Assembly: GCA_964482395.1 (NCBI GenBank)
Contig: CAYZXK010000004.1
Location: 1 to 22,634 of the forward strand
Length of the DNA stretch: 22,634 nucleotides
Direction of reading: 5' to 3'
DNA from: CAYZXK01 sp964482395
Lineage (GTDB): Bacteria; Planctomycetota; Phycisphaerae; UBA1845; Fen-1342
Part shown: piece after piece, positions 1 to 8,440 of the stretch
How positions within the stretch are numbered: position 1 is the stretch's first letter
How the letters are laid out: each line of letters begins with the position of its first letter
The notes under the pieces: model-generated
The model's input: only the letters and a program-made list of their open reading frames with translations
Told to the model about the DNA's origin: nothing
Database searches by the model: none
Translations under genes and position numbers: made by a program

Positions 1-145
1 CCGCCACCCGCCGCCGCCGCCCGACCCGACTTCCCACCACCCCGCTTGTTCATGTTCAACGGCCTCCGCATGGATTGTCCGGCCGGCTTCCAAGCTTCGC
101 AAGCCGCACTCCGCAACGGGGCGACATTCCGCTAAGCTAATCGGC

Positions 146-1291
146 ATGCCCGGCGGATCTTCTCAACCGCGGCGTGGGTGGAACCAGTGCCTGGTTGCCC
201 ACCTGCTCACTGCTGACACCCCGGCCGATCGCCTGACAGTCCTGGCAACGCTGCTGAGGCAATCCGACCTGCCCCGCCAATTCACCTTGCAGCTCGGACC
301 CGGACGCCCAGCGCTGACCGATTTCCCGATCCGCCGTGTCCACTCGCCCGCTCCGATCACATGCCTGAAGGCCGCAGCTCTGAGCCGCGTACTGAATCGG
401 CTGGCAGACTCCCAGGATGCCAGCACGGTCATTCTGCATGCCTGGTCAGACCGCGCGGTCGACTGGTGCCGGCCACTGCTGAGGACCAACCGACCCCTTC
501 TGCTGGAAGTGGACCCATCCATCAACCCGGCGCGACTGGTCCAATGGTCGCAGGAGATGTGCCTGGCGTTTGTCTGCCCGGACCGGACCACCCGGCAACG
601 CCTCCTATCAGTCGGCGTGCCTCCATCGCGTACGCTGGTGGTCCGGCCGCTGATCCATGGGACGACGCTGGGTCCCGGTCGCCGTCCCATGGTGCGTGCC
701 TGGCTGGGGCTGACCGACCGCGACCTCGCGGTGACCGTCCTGCCCCCCATAACTCGGCGGAGCGGCGCCTTCATAGCGACTTGGGCAGCCCTGCTCCTGG
801 AAAAGGTCCGGCCCGAGGTCCGACTGGTTCTGAGTGGCGAGGGTCGCGAACTGTTGCGGATTCGGCGTCTGGTGACCGCCTGCCGGCACGACTGGATGGT
901 GCACATCGCCCCACCCGGCATGCCGTTACCAGACCTGCTGGCAGCTACAGACCTGGCGATTCACCTTCCGAGCGGTCCGGCCGCGACAACCGGCCTGGCT
1001 TGGGCGATGGCGGCGGGCTGTCCCGCAGTGGTCAGCGAGCAACCCGAGGTCACCGAACTCGTGGGTCCGGACAGCTCATGGTTATCGCCGGTCGGCAGTC
1101 CCCAACTTGCCGCTCAAACCATGCTGAGGGCGATCGAGAACCCCGAGCAATCGCGGCTGAAGTCCAGACAGGCCGCCGACCGAGCCGCAAGACTGTTTTC
1201 ACCGCAGCACGGAATCGGCATTTACAGACAGGTTTATGCGAACCTTGCCGCCCGGCGACCCGCAGCCGCCACACTGCTTCCGGCCTCGTAA
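146..1291 (+). CDS. GT4-like (GT-B fold) glycosyltransferase
   Basis: This 381-aa cytosolic protein looks like a family-4 retaining glycosyltransferase that would move a sugar from a nucleotide donor onto a glycan or lipid acceptor. The best evidence is the C-terminal half. It has a Rossmann-like strand 'VRLVLSGEGRELLRIRRLV', then 'LPDLLAATDLAIHLPS', then the donor-site region 'TGLAWAMAAGCPAVVSE' followed by 'PEVTELVG', which is the usual GT4 acidic loop. The closing 'RAARLFSPQHGIGIYRQVY' is the helix GT4 proteins end with. The N-terminal acceptor domain is divergent, so donor and acceptor cannot be named. There is no signal peptide or membrane segment. No clear Shine-Dalgarno precedes the ATG, so the start is only moderately certain. 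The gene ends 6 bp from the convergent TPR gene. A role in surface polysaccharide synthesis is inference. Confidence 0.75.
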   Translation: MPGGSSQPRRGWNQCLVAHLLTADTPADRLTVLATLLRQSDLPRQFTLQLGPGRPALTDFPIRRVHSPAPITCLKAAALSRVLNRLADSQDASTVILHAWSDRAVDWCRPLLRTNRPLLLEVDPSINPARLVQWSQEMCLAFVCPDRTTRQRLLSVGVPPSRTLVVRPLIHGTTLGPGRRPMVRAWLGLTDRDLAVTVLPPITRRSGAFIATWAALLLEKVRPEVRLVLSGEGRELLRIRRLVTACRHDWMVHIAPPGMPLPDLLAATDLAIHLPSGPAATTGLAWAMAAGCPAVVSEQPEVTELVGPDSSWLSPVGSPQLAAQTMLRAIENPEQSRLKSRQAADRAARLFSPQHGIGIYRQVYANLAARRPAAATLLPAS

Positions 1292-1297
1292 TCAGAC

Positions 1298-2347
1298 CTA
1301 CTCGGCCGGCATTCCGACCGTCTGTCGCAGCTCGCAGAGAATGTCATCGTATCTTGACGCGTCGGCCAACAGCGCGGTCGCAAGGTCATCGAACAATCTG
1401 GCCAAAGGTTCAGGCAAAGCGGCCAGTTCGGCTGGTGGCGGGCGGATGGCCCGCAGCAGGGCCTCTATCTCGGCTGCCATCCGGTTCAGCCGGTCCACTT
1501 CAGGGTCCACACTTTCCTGAACCTCAGGTACCGGCTCGGGGCTGGCGGCCATGACCAAAGTGGCCTCGCAACCGGTTTCCGCTCGAGTTGGCAGTTCCTG
1601 CGAAGCTTGCCTCGCCGCCACCGAGGGCGGAGCATTACTTGGGGCGGGAGCGCTTTCGAACTCCGCAGCCAGACGCGCTACCTCGCGCAGTTGCCGTCGG
1701 GCTTCCACAAAGTCCGGGTTAGTAGCCAGAGCTTGCTCGAGGGATCGGGCCGCCAATGCATACTGCCCCGCCTCGCTTTGCACCACGGCCAAGTTGTAAT
1801 ACGCGTCCGCCTCGGTCCCAGCCAGGCGAAACGCAGCCAAGGCCGGCTCGTACTGTCCCAGCTTGGCCAAGACCAGGCCGCGGTTCATCTGAGCCCGACG
1901 GAACGTGGGTTCCAACTCCACCGCCCGGGCCAGGGCAGCCTCAGCCTCCAGGTACTTGCCTTCCAGGCACAGGCTGAAACCCAGGTTGTTGTGCAAGTAC
2001 GCCGCAGTCGGAGCGTGGGCCAGGGCCGCGCGAAACTCCGAACTCGCCTCCGCATGCCGACCAAGCTTGTTCAGAACGATGCCCAGCCGGTTATGGGCCG
2101 CAACCAGGCCCGGAACCAGCTCCAGAGCTTGGCGATACTGGGCGGCCGCCTGTTCCAGGTTCCCCTGCCGCTCGAGAAGGTGGCCGTGCGCGACGTAGGT
2201 GGACGCGTTCAGGCGTGGCGTGACGTCGGTCCTGGCAGACGGCAATGCACCCGGCGTGTTGCTTTCGCGGGTGGACTGGCACGCCGCCAGGCTCGCCAGG
2301 ACCAGCCCGACCGGCAGCCTGCATACAGGTTTTACCCGATTGCCCAT
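1298..2347 (-). CDS. TPR-repeat lipoprotein (TadD/PilF-like)
   Basis: This is a 349-aa exported lipoprotein with a run of about five tetratricopeptide repeats, likely a protein-protein scaffold in the periplasm. The start at 2347 was preferred over an upstream ATG at 2413 because it gives a proper signal peptide ('MGNRVKPVCRLPVG...') ending in lipobox LAAC, is preceded by GGAGG, and does not overlap the upstream gene. TPR units run from about residue 50 to 215, for example 'AAAQYRQALELVPGLVAAHN' and 'YLEAEAALARAVELEPTF'. The tail (about 220-349) is Pro/Ala/Glu-rich and then helical, with no recognised domain. It starts 13 bp after the end of the small lipoprotein gene, so the two are probably co-transcribed. 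TPR lipoproteins beside CpaD-like proteins occur in Tad pilus loci, but no other tad gene is visible, so that role is tentative. Confidence 0.8.
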   Translation of the reverse strand: MGNRVKPVCRLPVGLVLASLAACQSTRESNTPGALPSARTDVTPRLNASTYVAHGHLLERQGNLEQAAAQYRQALELVPGLVAAHNRLGIVLNKLGRHAEASSEFRAALAHAPTAAYLHNNLGFSLCLEGKYLEAEAALARAVELEPTFRRAQMNRGLVLAKLGQYEPALAAFRLAGTEADAYYNLAVVQSEAGQYALAARSLEQALATNPDFVEARRQLREVARLAAEFESAPAPSNAPPSVAARQASQELPTRAETGCEATLVMAASPEPVPEVQESVDPEVDRLNRMAAEIEALLRAIRPPPAELAALPEPLARLFDDLATALLADASRYDDILCELRQTVGMPAE

Positions 2348-2360
2348 CGGGAGCCTCCGG

Positions 2361-2884
2361 CTAATCAGTTTTCGCGGTGTTTGAGGCGCCGGTCTGGCTC
2401 GGACCGGCGGCATTGCCGCTCTTCTTCTTGGGCGCGTATGTCCCCTCGTTGACCTTGATCAGGATGGCTTGGGCGGCGTCCATGCCAGCACTGGCGGGCA
2501 GGTCGCGGCTCACCATTTCCGAGGTGGCGTCAATACCTGCCTCGCACAGGAAGGTGATGATCCGCGCCGTCCGGTCCGCCACTAGCTTCTGGTCGGTTTC
2601 GTCAGTGTTGAAGCGGACCGTGCCGCCATACAGCTCCAACAGCCTCGCCAGCCGGCGAAGATGTTCCTCGCCCAGCGAATTGAGCCTCGCCTGACCCGGC
2701 AGGAAATGCACGTCAGAGACACTCATGTCCGCCAGCAGGGCGTTGTCCACCATGTGTGCATACCGGCCTGCAACTCGCTGGGCCGATTGGAGGTGCCGTG
2801 GGGCGGGGCATTGAGTCTCGTGACCGGTTGCGAGCAGCCCCCGCAGACCAGGCCCAAACCCAGAAAGACCACTGTGAGCCGCAT
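2361..2884 (-). pseudogene. Small lipoprotein, CpaD/OmpA-like, interrupted by a frameshift
   Basis: The true start is probably the ATG at 2884. It has AGGAG 8 bp upstream and begins a signal peptide 'MRLTVVFLGLGLVCGGCSQP' with a lipid-attachment Cys at residue 17. That frame runs into TGA at 2723-2725 after 53 codons. The rest of the protein continues in another frame from about 2745: 'MVDNALLADMSVSDVHFLPG', then 'LNSLGEEHLRRLARLLELYG', ending at 2361 in a Lys/Ala-rich tail. One added base near 2740-2765 would restore a protein of about 174 aa. The second half ('FLPGQARLNSLGEEHLRRLA', then an 'ADRTARIITFLCEAGID' helix) resembles the peptidoglycan-binding-like fold of OmpA/CpaD proteins, though weakly. 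Either this is a real mutation, a sequencing or assembly error, or two coupled ORFs, since an ATG overlaps the TGA as ATGA. The ORF open from 2966 in the second frame has an implausible N-terminus. Confidence 0.65.
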
Positions 2885-3038
2885 CTGTGACTCCTGTCCG
2901 GCCGTGCCCGCCTGGATGCATCCCGGGCGCAGCCAAAACCCTGCCAATAAAATCGGCCCGGCCCATCGCCGGTCTGAAGGTCGCGTTGCGACCGTTTTGG
3001 CCGCCCCAACGACCTCCTTCCGCGTTAGAATCCCCATC

Positions 3039-4589
3039 ATGCTCGTGCGGCAGGTCGCAGCCCTCGCGTTTCTGGCGGCGCTAACCTTCGGCTCCCTGGG
3101 CCTGACCGTCGGTACGGCCTGGTACCTGCGGAGCAACCGCTACCGCGAGTCGTGCGCGCACCGCCTCAGCGAGTTACTGAGCTTTCCGGCCGAAATCGGC
3201 CGAGTCGTGCCAAGATCTCGCAGAACACGGGAATTCCACGCCATTCGCATCTGGCTGCCGCAACGCCGGGCGGAGATCGCGTTCTGCCAGAAGGCCGTGC
3301 TGACTCAGGTGCCTGATGTTGGGACGCGATACGCCCTCGAGCTGCGCGGCGGCAAATGCGAAATCTCCACCCGCACCTGGCTGGGAGAGGATTATCGGCT
3401 GGCCCTGGAGTCGGGCCTGCGGGCCGGATTCAGCCTGGAGGCCCCCCTTAGAGTAGCTTTCAGCGGGATCGACCTGACCTTCAGCCACGGCGAGTTCCAG
3501 GCGACTTTGGCAGACGCGGGCGGCACAGTCTGGTTCGACCAGCCGAACCTCGGGCAGGCGACCGCGACTTGTTACCGGCTGAACGGATACAGCTCCTCGG
3601 AGCCAGTCGTGCTGAGCATGGAGTTCACCCAGGCCGCGTCAGGGATCCGGCTCACTCAGGTCGAGCTTTCGGTACCGGAACTGCCGGTGGAGGCCGTGCG
3701 GCTGGCCAGTCTGGTGGGTCGGGCCATTCAATCCGGGTCCTTCACCGGCCGCTTGTCCTGCCAGGAAACCCAGTCCGGGCGGCAATTAACCGTGAGCGGC
3801 GAAGTCTTCCAACTTCAGCTCGCCGAATGCACGACCGGCCTGGTGGAGCCCCCCTGGGAGGGTCTGGTTCCGCAGGCTGAGCTAACCGGGCTGACCCTGC
3901 TGGACGGACGGCCGATACGGTTGGGCTTTCGGGGTTTGCTCACCGACTTGCGGACCGATCGAGTGCTGGCGACCTGGGGTCTGGGCGACGTCGGGGGCCG
4001 GCTTCTGTTGCGAGTTCATGCGGCTGAGTTTTCGCCGGCCGGCGTGGATCGTCTGGTGGTCTCTGGCCGGGCCGAGGGCATCCCGGTGGAAGCCCTGGCA
4101 AGATGGGCGGGCCGGGGCGAGATGACCGGCTTGGCGCGGGTCGTGCTGAATGACCTGACCATAACCCAGAACCGCATCACCTCGCTGGACGCCCAGATCG
4201 AAATACGCCCCAACGCCGATCAGCGGGGCTGGATCGATCGAGAGTTGCTGTCCCAGGCGTTCCAGCGGACGGTCGGCCTGGCCCTGCCTTCATTCCTGCC
4301 TGAGCGGATCGAGTACCGGCGACTAGGCTTTCGGGTGGACCTTCACGACGGGATGCTCTACGTACTGGGCACCCACGGACCCCGGGGCAAGGCCATTCTG
4401 AGCATCAGCGTGGCGGGGCAGGAAATGCCGGTGCTGTTTGAGCCGGAGAGCGCTCTGGACGTCAGCGCCCCGCTGGAGCGGTTTCGGACATATCTAACCG
4501 CGTATGCGACGGCTTCCTGGCAAAGGCTGGCCGGGCATGGATTCCGCAGCAACCTGCCCGAGTCGATCACTGGCCCGGCGCGAGAGTAG
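3039..4589 (+). CDS. Membrane-anchored AsmA-like protein of unknown function
   Basis: This is a 516-aa protein with one N-terminal membrane segment (about residues 5-28, 'VAALAFLAALTFGSLGLTVG') followed by a large, probably periplasmic, beta-rich region. The frame is open further upstream, but the ATG at 3039 puts the hydrophobic segment at the N-terminus; no good Shine-Dalgarno is visible. The body alternates short amphipathic strands and has no catalytic motif I recognise. An anchor followed by a long beta-rich domain resembles AsmA/YdbH/DUF3971-type envelope proteins, but the match is structural impression only. The stop codon lies 6 bp before the GTG of the histidine kinase, so the pair is almost certainly one operon, and this protein could be a sensory partner or target of that kinase. 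It is divergent from the lipoprotein pair across a 154-bp spacer. Confidence 0.6.
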   Translation: MLVRQVAALAFLAALTFGSLGLTVGTAWYLRSNRYRESCAHRLSELLSFPAEIGRVVPRSRRTREFHAIRIWLPQRRAEIAFCQKAVLTQVPDVGTRYALELRGGKCEISTRTWLGEDYRLALESGLRAGFSLEAPLRVAFSGIDLTFSHGEFQATLADAGGTVWFDQPNLGQATATCYRLNGYSSSEPVVLSMEFTQAASGIRLTQVELSVPELPVEAVRLASLVGRAIQSGSFTGRLSCQETQSGRQLTVSGEVFQLQLAECTTGLVEPPWEGLVPQAELTGLTLLDGRPIRLGFRGLLTDLRTDRVLATWGLGDVGGRLLLRVHAAEFSPAGVDRLVVSGRAEGIPVEALARWAGRGEMTGLARVVLNDLTITQNRITSLDAQIEIRPNADQRGWIDRELLSQAFQRTVGLALPSFLPERIEYRRLGFRVDLHDGMLYVLGTHGPRGKAILSISVAGQEMPVLFEPESALDVSAPLERFRTYLTAYATASWQRLAGHGFRSNLPESITGPARE

Positions 4590-4595
4590 GCGACG

Positions 4596-6563
4596 GTGGG
4601 CAGGCACGCGGAGCATTACCTGGTCGCCCTGGTGATCGTGGTCAGCATGGGGCTGACCGGTCTGACGGTCTGGGCGGTGGCTGAGCAGGGGCGAGCCCTG
4701 CAAGCTCGGGAGCTGACCGACCTGAGGAACGCCGCCGCCACGGCTGCCGCCCAACGCCAGGCGAGGCTAGCGACCGACACCGAACGGGCCTTCGAGGCGA
4801 GCAGCAAGGTCTGGGAGGCCGGCGGCCAGGATGAGCTGGACGCCTGGGCGGCCGGGCAGACCGACTGGTTACTAGCCTGTTGCCGGACTCCCGACGGAGT
4901 GTGGACAGTCTATCCGCGCACGCCTCTGGAAGCACCGTTGCCCAGCGCCGGCCAGCCGACCTCCGGCGAGCAGCCGGCCAGCGCGCGATCCGATCTGCTC
5001 TCGATGCTCAATGAGCTTAACCAGCTTGCGACCAGCCCGGACCCGCTGACGCGTGCCGCCGCGCTGCTGGGGATGGCAACCTGTGAGCGACAGTTAGGCC
5101 ATCCGCTGGCGGCCGCTCGGATTTGTGCCGACGCGGCGCACTTGTTGCGCTCCAATCCTCGGCTAGCTCGCCTGGCGTTCCGGGCCGAGTTGGCCCGAAT
5201 CGACTCTTTGCTGGCGGCCGGCGACTCGGCCCGCGCCGCCGATGCCCTGACAACCTTCTTGAGCGGCCTGCTCAGCGACCATCCGGCCCGTCTGGCCACG
5301 CCGGAGGTCAGTCGGCTTCAGCAGCAGACGGACGCCCTCGGACTGCCCGAGGCCAGCCCGGTAATCACCATGCTGGCACAGCTCCGGGTACGAGCAGAAG
5401 AGCGGCAAGAGGCGGCCGAGACCATTCAGCGGCTCTTGGCGGAGCTTCCGACCGCCCCGCCTCCCCGTGGTCAGCATGCCGAGTTCCTCAGCGGGAGCGC
5501 GCCAGGCGGCCAGCCCCTGGTCGTCGCGCTGCGCCAGATTGGACCGGACGTCTGGCTAGCGCTGGGCTGTCCGGCGGCAGACCTGCTCCAGCGTTATTGG
5601 GACTCGCCCGCGGACGCTCCCTGGCAAGTACGATTGCCCGAGGCGGAGCCGGCCGGCGCCACCCACCCGACGCCGGCCCCGGCGCTGCTCAAGCTGGGCC
5701 CGGAGTTCGGCGGTGCGATTGTCGAGCCGAGCTTGCGGGCCGGCGAGCGTCTGCGGGCAGTGGCCCGGCGGCAGCTTGCCGTCGTGCTGGCCACTGGCGG
5801 CGGGGCATCCGGGGCCTGGATGGTGGTCATTTGGCTGATGCTGCGGCTGGTGGCGCGACAACGCGAGCTGGCTCGTCTCCAGGCCCGATTTGTGGCCGAC
5901 ATCAGCCACGAACTGAAGACCCCCCTGGCCCTGATCCGGCTGCTGTCGGAAACTCTGGCGGACCGCCGGGTGCGCGACCCACAGCGCGTTCATGCCTACC
6001 ACGAAACCATCTGCCGCGAAAGCGAACGCCTGACGCTCCTGCTGGACAACATCCTGGATCTGGGCCGGATCCAGTCCGGCCGCAAGCAATACCAGTTCAC
6101 GGAGTGCGACGTGGGCCAGGTGGCACGGCAAGCCTGGGCGTTGTTTGAACCCCAGTTTGCCGCCGAGGGGTTCGACGCCCGATTGGAAATCTCCCCGGAT
6201 CTGCCGACCATCCTGGCCGACGGGCAGGCTCTCCAACAGGTGATGGTCAACCTGCTGCAAAACGCGTACCGGTACAGCGACGAGAACAAGTACGTCCGCC
6301 TGTCGGTGACTCGGGAGGGCTACCTGGTCCTGATAACCGTCGAAGACCACGGCATCGGGATGAACCGCCAGCAGCTCAAGCGATTGGGCGACAGCTTCTT
6401 CCGGGCCGAAGATGCGCGGGTGCGGCAACAGGCTGGCGTGGGGCTGGGGCTGGCGATCGTGCACCACATCGTCAGCGCCCATCAGGGCAAGATCGAGGTC
6501 GAGTCTCGACCGGGCCAAGGGAGCAAGTTCACGGTCTGGATTCCCTTCCAGCCGGCCACCTGA
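4596..6563 (+). CDS. Membrane-bound sensor histidine kinase
   Basis: This 655-aa protein is an inner-membrane two-component sensor kinase. TM1 is about residues 8-28 ('LVALVIVVSMGLTGLTVWAV') and TM2 about 390-412 ('WMVVIWLMLRLV'). Between them lies a long sensor region of about 350 residues with Ala-rich, TPR-like helices. The cytosolic part has the HisKA H-box 'DISHELKTPLALI' with phospho-acceptor His438, the N-box 'MVNLLQNAYRYSDE', G1 'EDHGIGM', an F-box 'SFFRAED', and G2 'GVGLGLAIVHHIV', so all catalytic boxes are intact. There is no HAMP domain of usual length between TM2 and the H-box. The start is GTG at 4596, 6 bp after the upstream gene. No response regulator is adjacent; an intergenic repeat and an opposing gene follow. 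Its partner must be elsewhere, and the signal is unknown. Confidence 0.93.
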   Translation: MGRHAEHYLVALVIVVSMGLTGLTVWAVAEQGRALQARELTDLRNAAATAAAQRQARLATDTERAFEASSKVWEAGGQDELDAWAAGQTDWLLACCRTPDGVWTVYPRTPLEAPLPSAGQPTSGEQPASARSDLLSMLNELNQLATSPDPLTRAAALLGMATCERQLGHPLAAARICADAAHLLRSNPRLARLAFRAELARIDSLLAAGDSARAADALTTFLSGLLSDHPARLATPEVSRLQQQTDALGLPEASPVITMLAQLRVRAEERQEAAETIQRLLAELPTAPPPRGQHAEFLSGSAPGGQPLVVALRQIGPDVWLALGCPAADLLQRYWDSPADAPWQVRLPEAEPAGATHPTPAPALLKLGPEFGGAIVEPSLRAGERLRAVARRQLAVVLATGGGASGAWMVVIWLMLRLVARQRELARLQARFVADISHELKTPLALIRLLSETLADRRVRDPQRVHAYHETICRESERLTLLLDNILDLGRIQSGRKQYQFTECDVGQVARQAWALFEPQFAAEGFDARLEISPDLPTILADGQALQQVMVNLLQNAYRYSDENKYVRLSVTREGYLVLITVEDHGIGMNRQQLKRLGDSFFRAEDARVRQQAGVGLGLAIVHHIVSAHQGKIEVESRPGQGSKFTVWIPFQPAT

Positions 6564-6612
6564 AGCCCAGGCCACCGTCCAGCCATCCGAGAGCCATGCC
6601 GCCGGGCCCGTA

Positions 6613-6742
6613 GCAGTGGGTTGAAAAACCGTAGTGCCGGACCTCCGAGTCCAGCGCGACCGTGGTGGTGGACCGAAAACGCCGGCCCCGCAGGTCCGGC
6701 GCTGCTGACTCAAGCACCTCAGGCAGTTTTTCAACCGACTGC
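6613..6742. repeat. Inverted-repeat element, BIME/MITE-like
   Basis: The ends are 17-bp inverted repeats matching at 16 positions: GCAGTGGGTTGAAAAAC (6613-6629) and GTTTTTCAACCGACTGC (6726-6742). Inside are two GC-rich imperfect hairpins, 6636-6655 and 6681-6700, which are themselves inverted copies of each other (about 16 of 20 bases). Two inverted hairpin units inside terminal repeats is the organisation of paired REP sequences (BIMEs) or of a small non-autonomous element. It fills the gap between the convergent kinase and gapN genes and could also act as a bidirectional terminator, since a T-run follows the right hairpin. No copy elsewhere in this window was seen. Confidence 0.6.
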
Positions 6743-6789
6743 CAGGTGGGCTTCGGCTGGAAGCCAGGCCCGCCAGGTCCACCGCCGCT

Positions 6790-8421
6790 CTAGAAGATGA
6801 AATCGGTCGAGAGGAACTTGGAGTGCCGACCGGAGACGATCTGCGAGATGATCTGCTCGTTCACTTCGTTGGCCTTGGCGGCCACCAGGCTGCGGATCGA
6901 AAAGACCCGCAGGGCATCGGAAACGGAGAGGGTACCCTCGGCGGAGTCCTTGCGTCCGGTAAACGGGAAGGTGTCCGGGCCACGTTGGCATTGGCTGTTG
7001 ATGTTCACGCGGCAAACCTGATTGACCAGCGTGTCGATCAGGCGACTGAGCCGTTGCGGCTCATTTCCAAACAAGGCCGCCTGCTGACCCACCGGGCATC
7101 GCACCACCCAGTCGATGACCTCACTCTCGTCCTCGTATGGCAGGACGGGAACGACCGGTCCGAATTGCTCGACCTGGCATATCTGAGTCTGCGGATGGGC
7201 GGGGTACAGCACTGCCGGATAGAAGAGCGTATGGTCGATGGTGCCGCCCCCAGGGTTGAGAATGCGTGCCCCACGTGCCACAGCCTCATCGACCAGGCTC
7301 CTCAGCCAGGCCGGCTTACCATCTTCGGGCAGCGGGGTGATCTGTACGGCCTCTTCCCAGGGCATGCCGACCTGGAGCTGGCTGACCGCCGCGGCCAGCC
7401 GCGAGCAGAACTCCTCGGCCACCCGACGATGGACAAAGATGATTTTGATCGCCGTGCAGCGCTGCCCGTTGAAGGAGAAGGCTCCCAGCACGCATTCGCG
7501 GGCCGCCAGGTCCAGGTCGGCGTCCGGCAGGATCACGGCGGGGTTCTTGGCCTCCAGTCCGAGCACGCAGCGGAGCCGGTTAGGCCGCGGATGCTGGTGC
7601 TTGAGGATGGAGGCCACCTTAGCCGACCCGATGAAGGCCAGCACGTCGATCCGGCCACTGGCCATCAGTGGTCCGACCACCGTGGGCCCATCTCCGCAGA
7701 CCGTGTTCACCACCCCGGGCGGAAAACACTCGGCCAACCCGTCGAGCAGCGCAGCATGGAGCAGCACGCCGTGCTTGGGCGGCTTGAAGATCACCGTGTT
7801 GCCCATGATCAGAGCCGGGATCAGAGTGGTGAAAGTTTCGTTGAGGGGGTAGTTGTACGGACCCATGCACAGGACCACGCCCAGTGGGCTGCGCCGAATC
7901 TGGGCTACAAAGCCGTGCTCGATGGCAAAACGCGAGCTGATGCGATCCAGCTCCTTGAGCGCCTGAATCGTGTCGCGGATGTAATCGACGGTGCGATCGA
8001 ACTCCTTGCGGGCGTCGGGGAGTGCCTTGCCGATCTCCCACATCAGCAGCCGGACCACCTCGTCTCGCACGGCCTCCATTCGCGGAATGAAGTCCGCGAC
8101 GTGGCGGATGCGATCAGCCACCGACATGGTCGGCCAGAGCCCGCGGCCATGGTCGTATGCCCGGCTGGCCGCTTCGAGTGCTTGCAGAGCCTGCCGGTCG
8201 GTCATCAATGGGTAATGCCCGATCGGGCAGGGAGCCAAACCGCCGGCTGGGCCGACGCAGACCGGAGAAAGGACCTTCTGGCAGGGACCATCCCAGCGGC
8301 AGACCTGCCCATCGATCAGGTAACGAGCCCCCGCCTCATAGTATTCCTGCCGCATTGCGGCCGGGATTTGTTCAACCGAGGCTGGGAAGACCGGTCTGGG
8401 CGTGTCCACCCGGGTTGGCAT
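6790..8421 (-). CDS. gapN: Non-phosphorylating glyceraldehyde-3-phosphate dehydrogenase (GapN-type aldehyde dehydrogenase)
   Basis: This is a 543-aa cytosolic aldehyde dehydrogenase. GapN enzymes oxidise glyceraldehyde-3-phosphate straight to 3-phosphoglycerate with NADP+, making NADPH and skipping the ATP-forming step. The catalytic set is present: Asn190 in 'GPYNYPLNE', Glu290 in 'LGLEAKNP' and nucleophile Cys322 in 'FNGQRCTAIK'. The 'GFVAQIRRSPLGVVLCMGPY' region and the Arg/Lys-rich 'NGQRCTAIK' context are characteristic of GapN rather than of general ALDHs. The protein is longer than classic bacterial GapN (about 475 aa), with about 45 extra residues at the N-terminus. A strong AGGAGG precedes the ATG. 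It follows the hydroxyacid dehydrogenase by 19 bp, so it is the last gene of that operon. Cofactor preference cannot be read safely from sequence alone. Confidence 0.88.
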   Translation of the reverse strand: MPTRVDTPRPVFPASVEQIPAAMRQEYYEAGARYLIDGQVCRWDGPCQKVLSPVCVGPAGGLAPCPIGHYPLMTDRQALQALEAASRAYDHGRGLWPTMSVADRIRHVADFIPRMEAVRDEVVRLLMWEIGKALPDARKEFDRTVDYIRDTIQALKELDRISSRFAIEHGFVAQIRRSPLGVVLCMGPYNYPLNETFTTLIPALIMGNTVIFKPPKHGVLLHAALLDGLAECFPPGVVNTVCGDGPTVVGPLMASGRIDVLAFIGSAKVASILKHQHPRPNRLRCVLGLEAKNPAVILPDADLDLAARECVLGAFSFNGQRCTAIKIIFVHRRVAEEFCSRLAAAVSQLQVGMPWEEAVQITPLPEDGKPAWLRSLVDEAVARGARILNPGGGTIDHTLFYPAVLYPAHPQTQICQVEQFGPVVPVLPYEDESEVIDWVVRCPVGQQAALFGNEPQRLSRLIDTLVNQVCRVNINSQCQRGPDTFPFTGRKDSAEGTLSVSDALRVFSIRSLVAAKANEVNEQIISQIVSGRHSKFLSTDFIF

Positions 8422-8440
8422 CTGCTCCTCCTGGCCGCGC

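Noticed and set aside
361..1554. 397-codon frame overlapping the glycosyltransferase on the same strand
   Set aside because: Pro/Arg/Ser-rich shadow without motifs; the overlapping frame carries the GT4 signatures.
2091..2324. Alternative minus-strand frame inside the TPR gene
   Set aside because: The TPR frame has consistent repeat periodicity and a lipoprotein signal; this frame does not.
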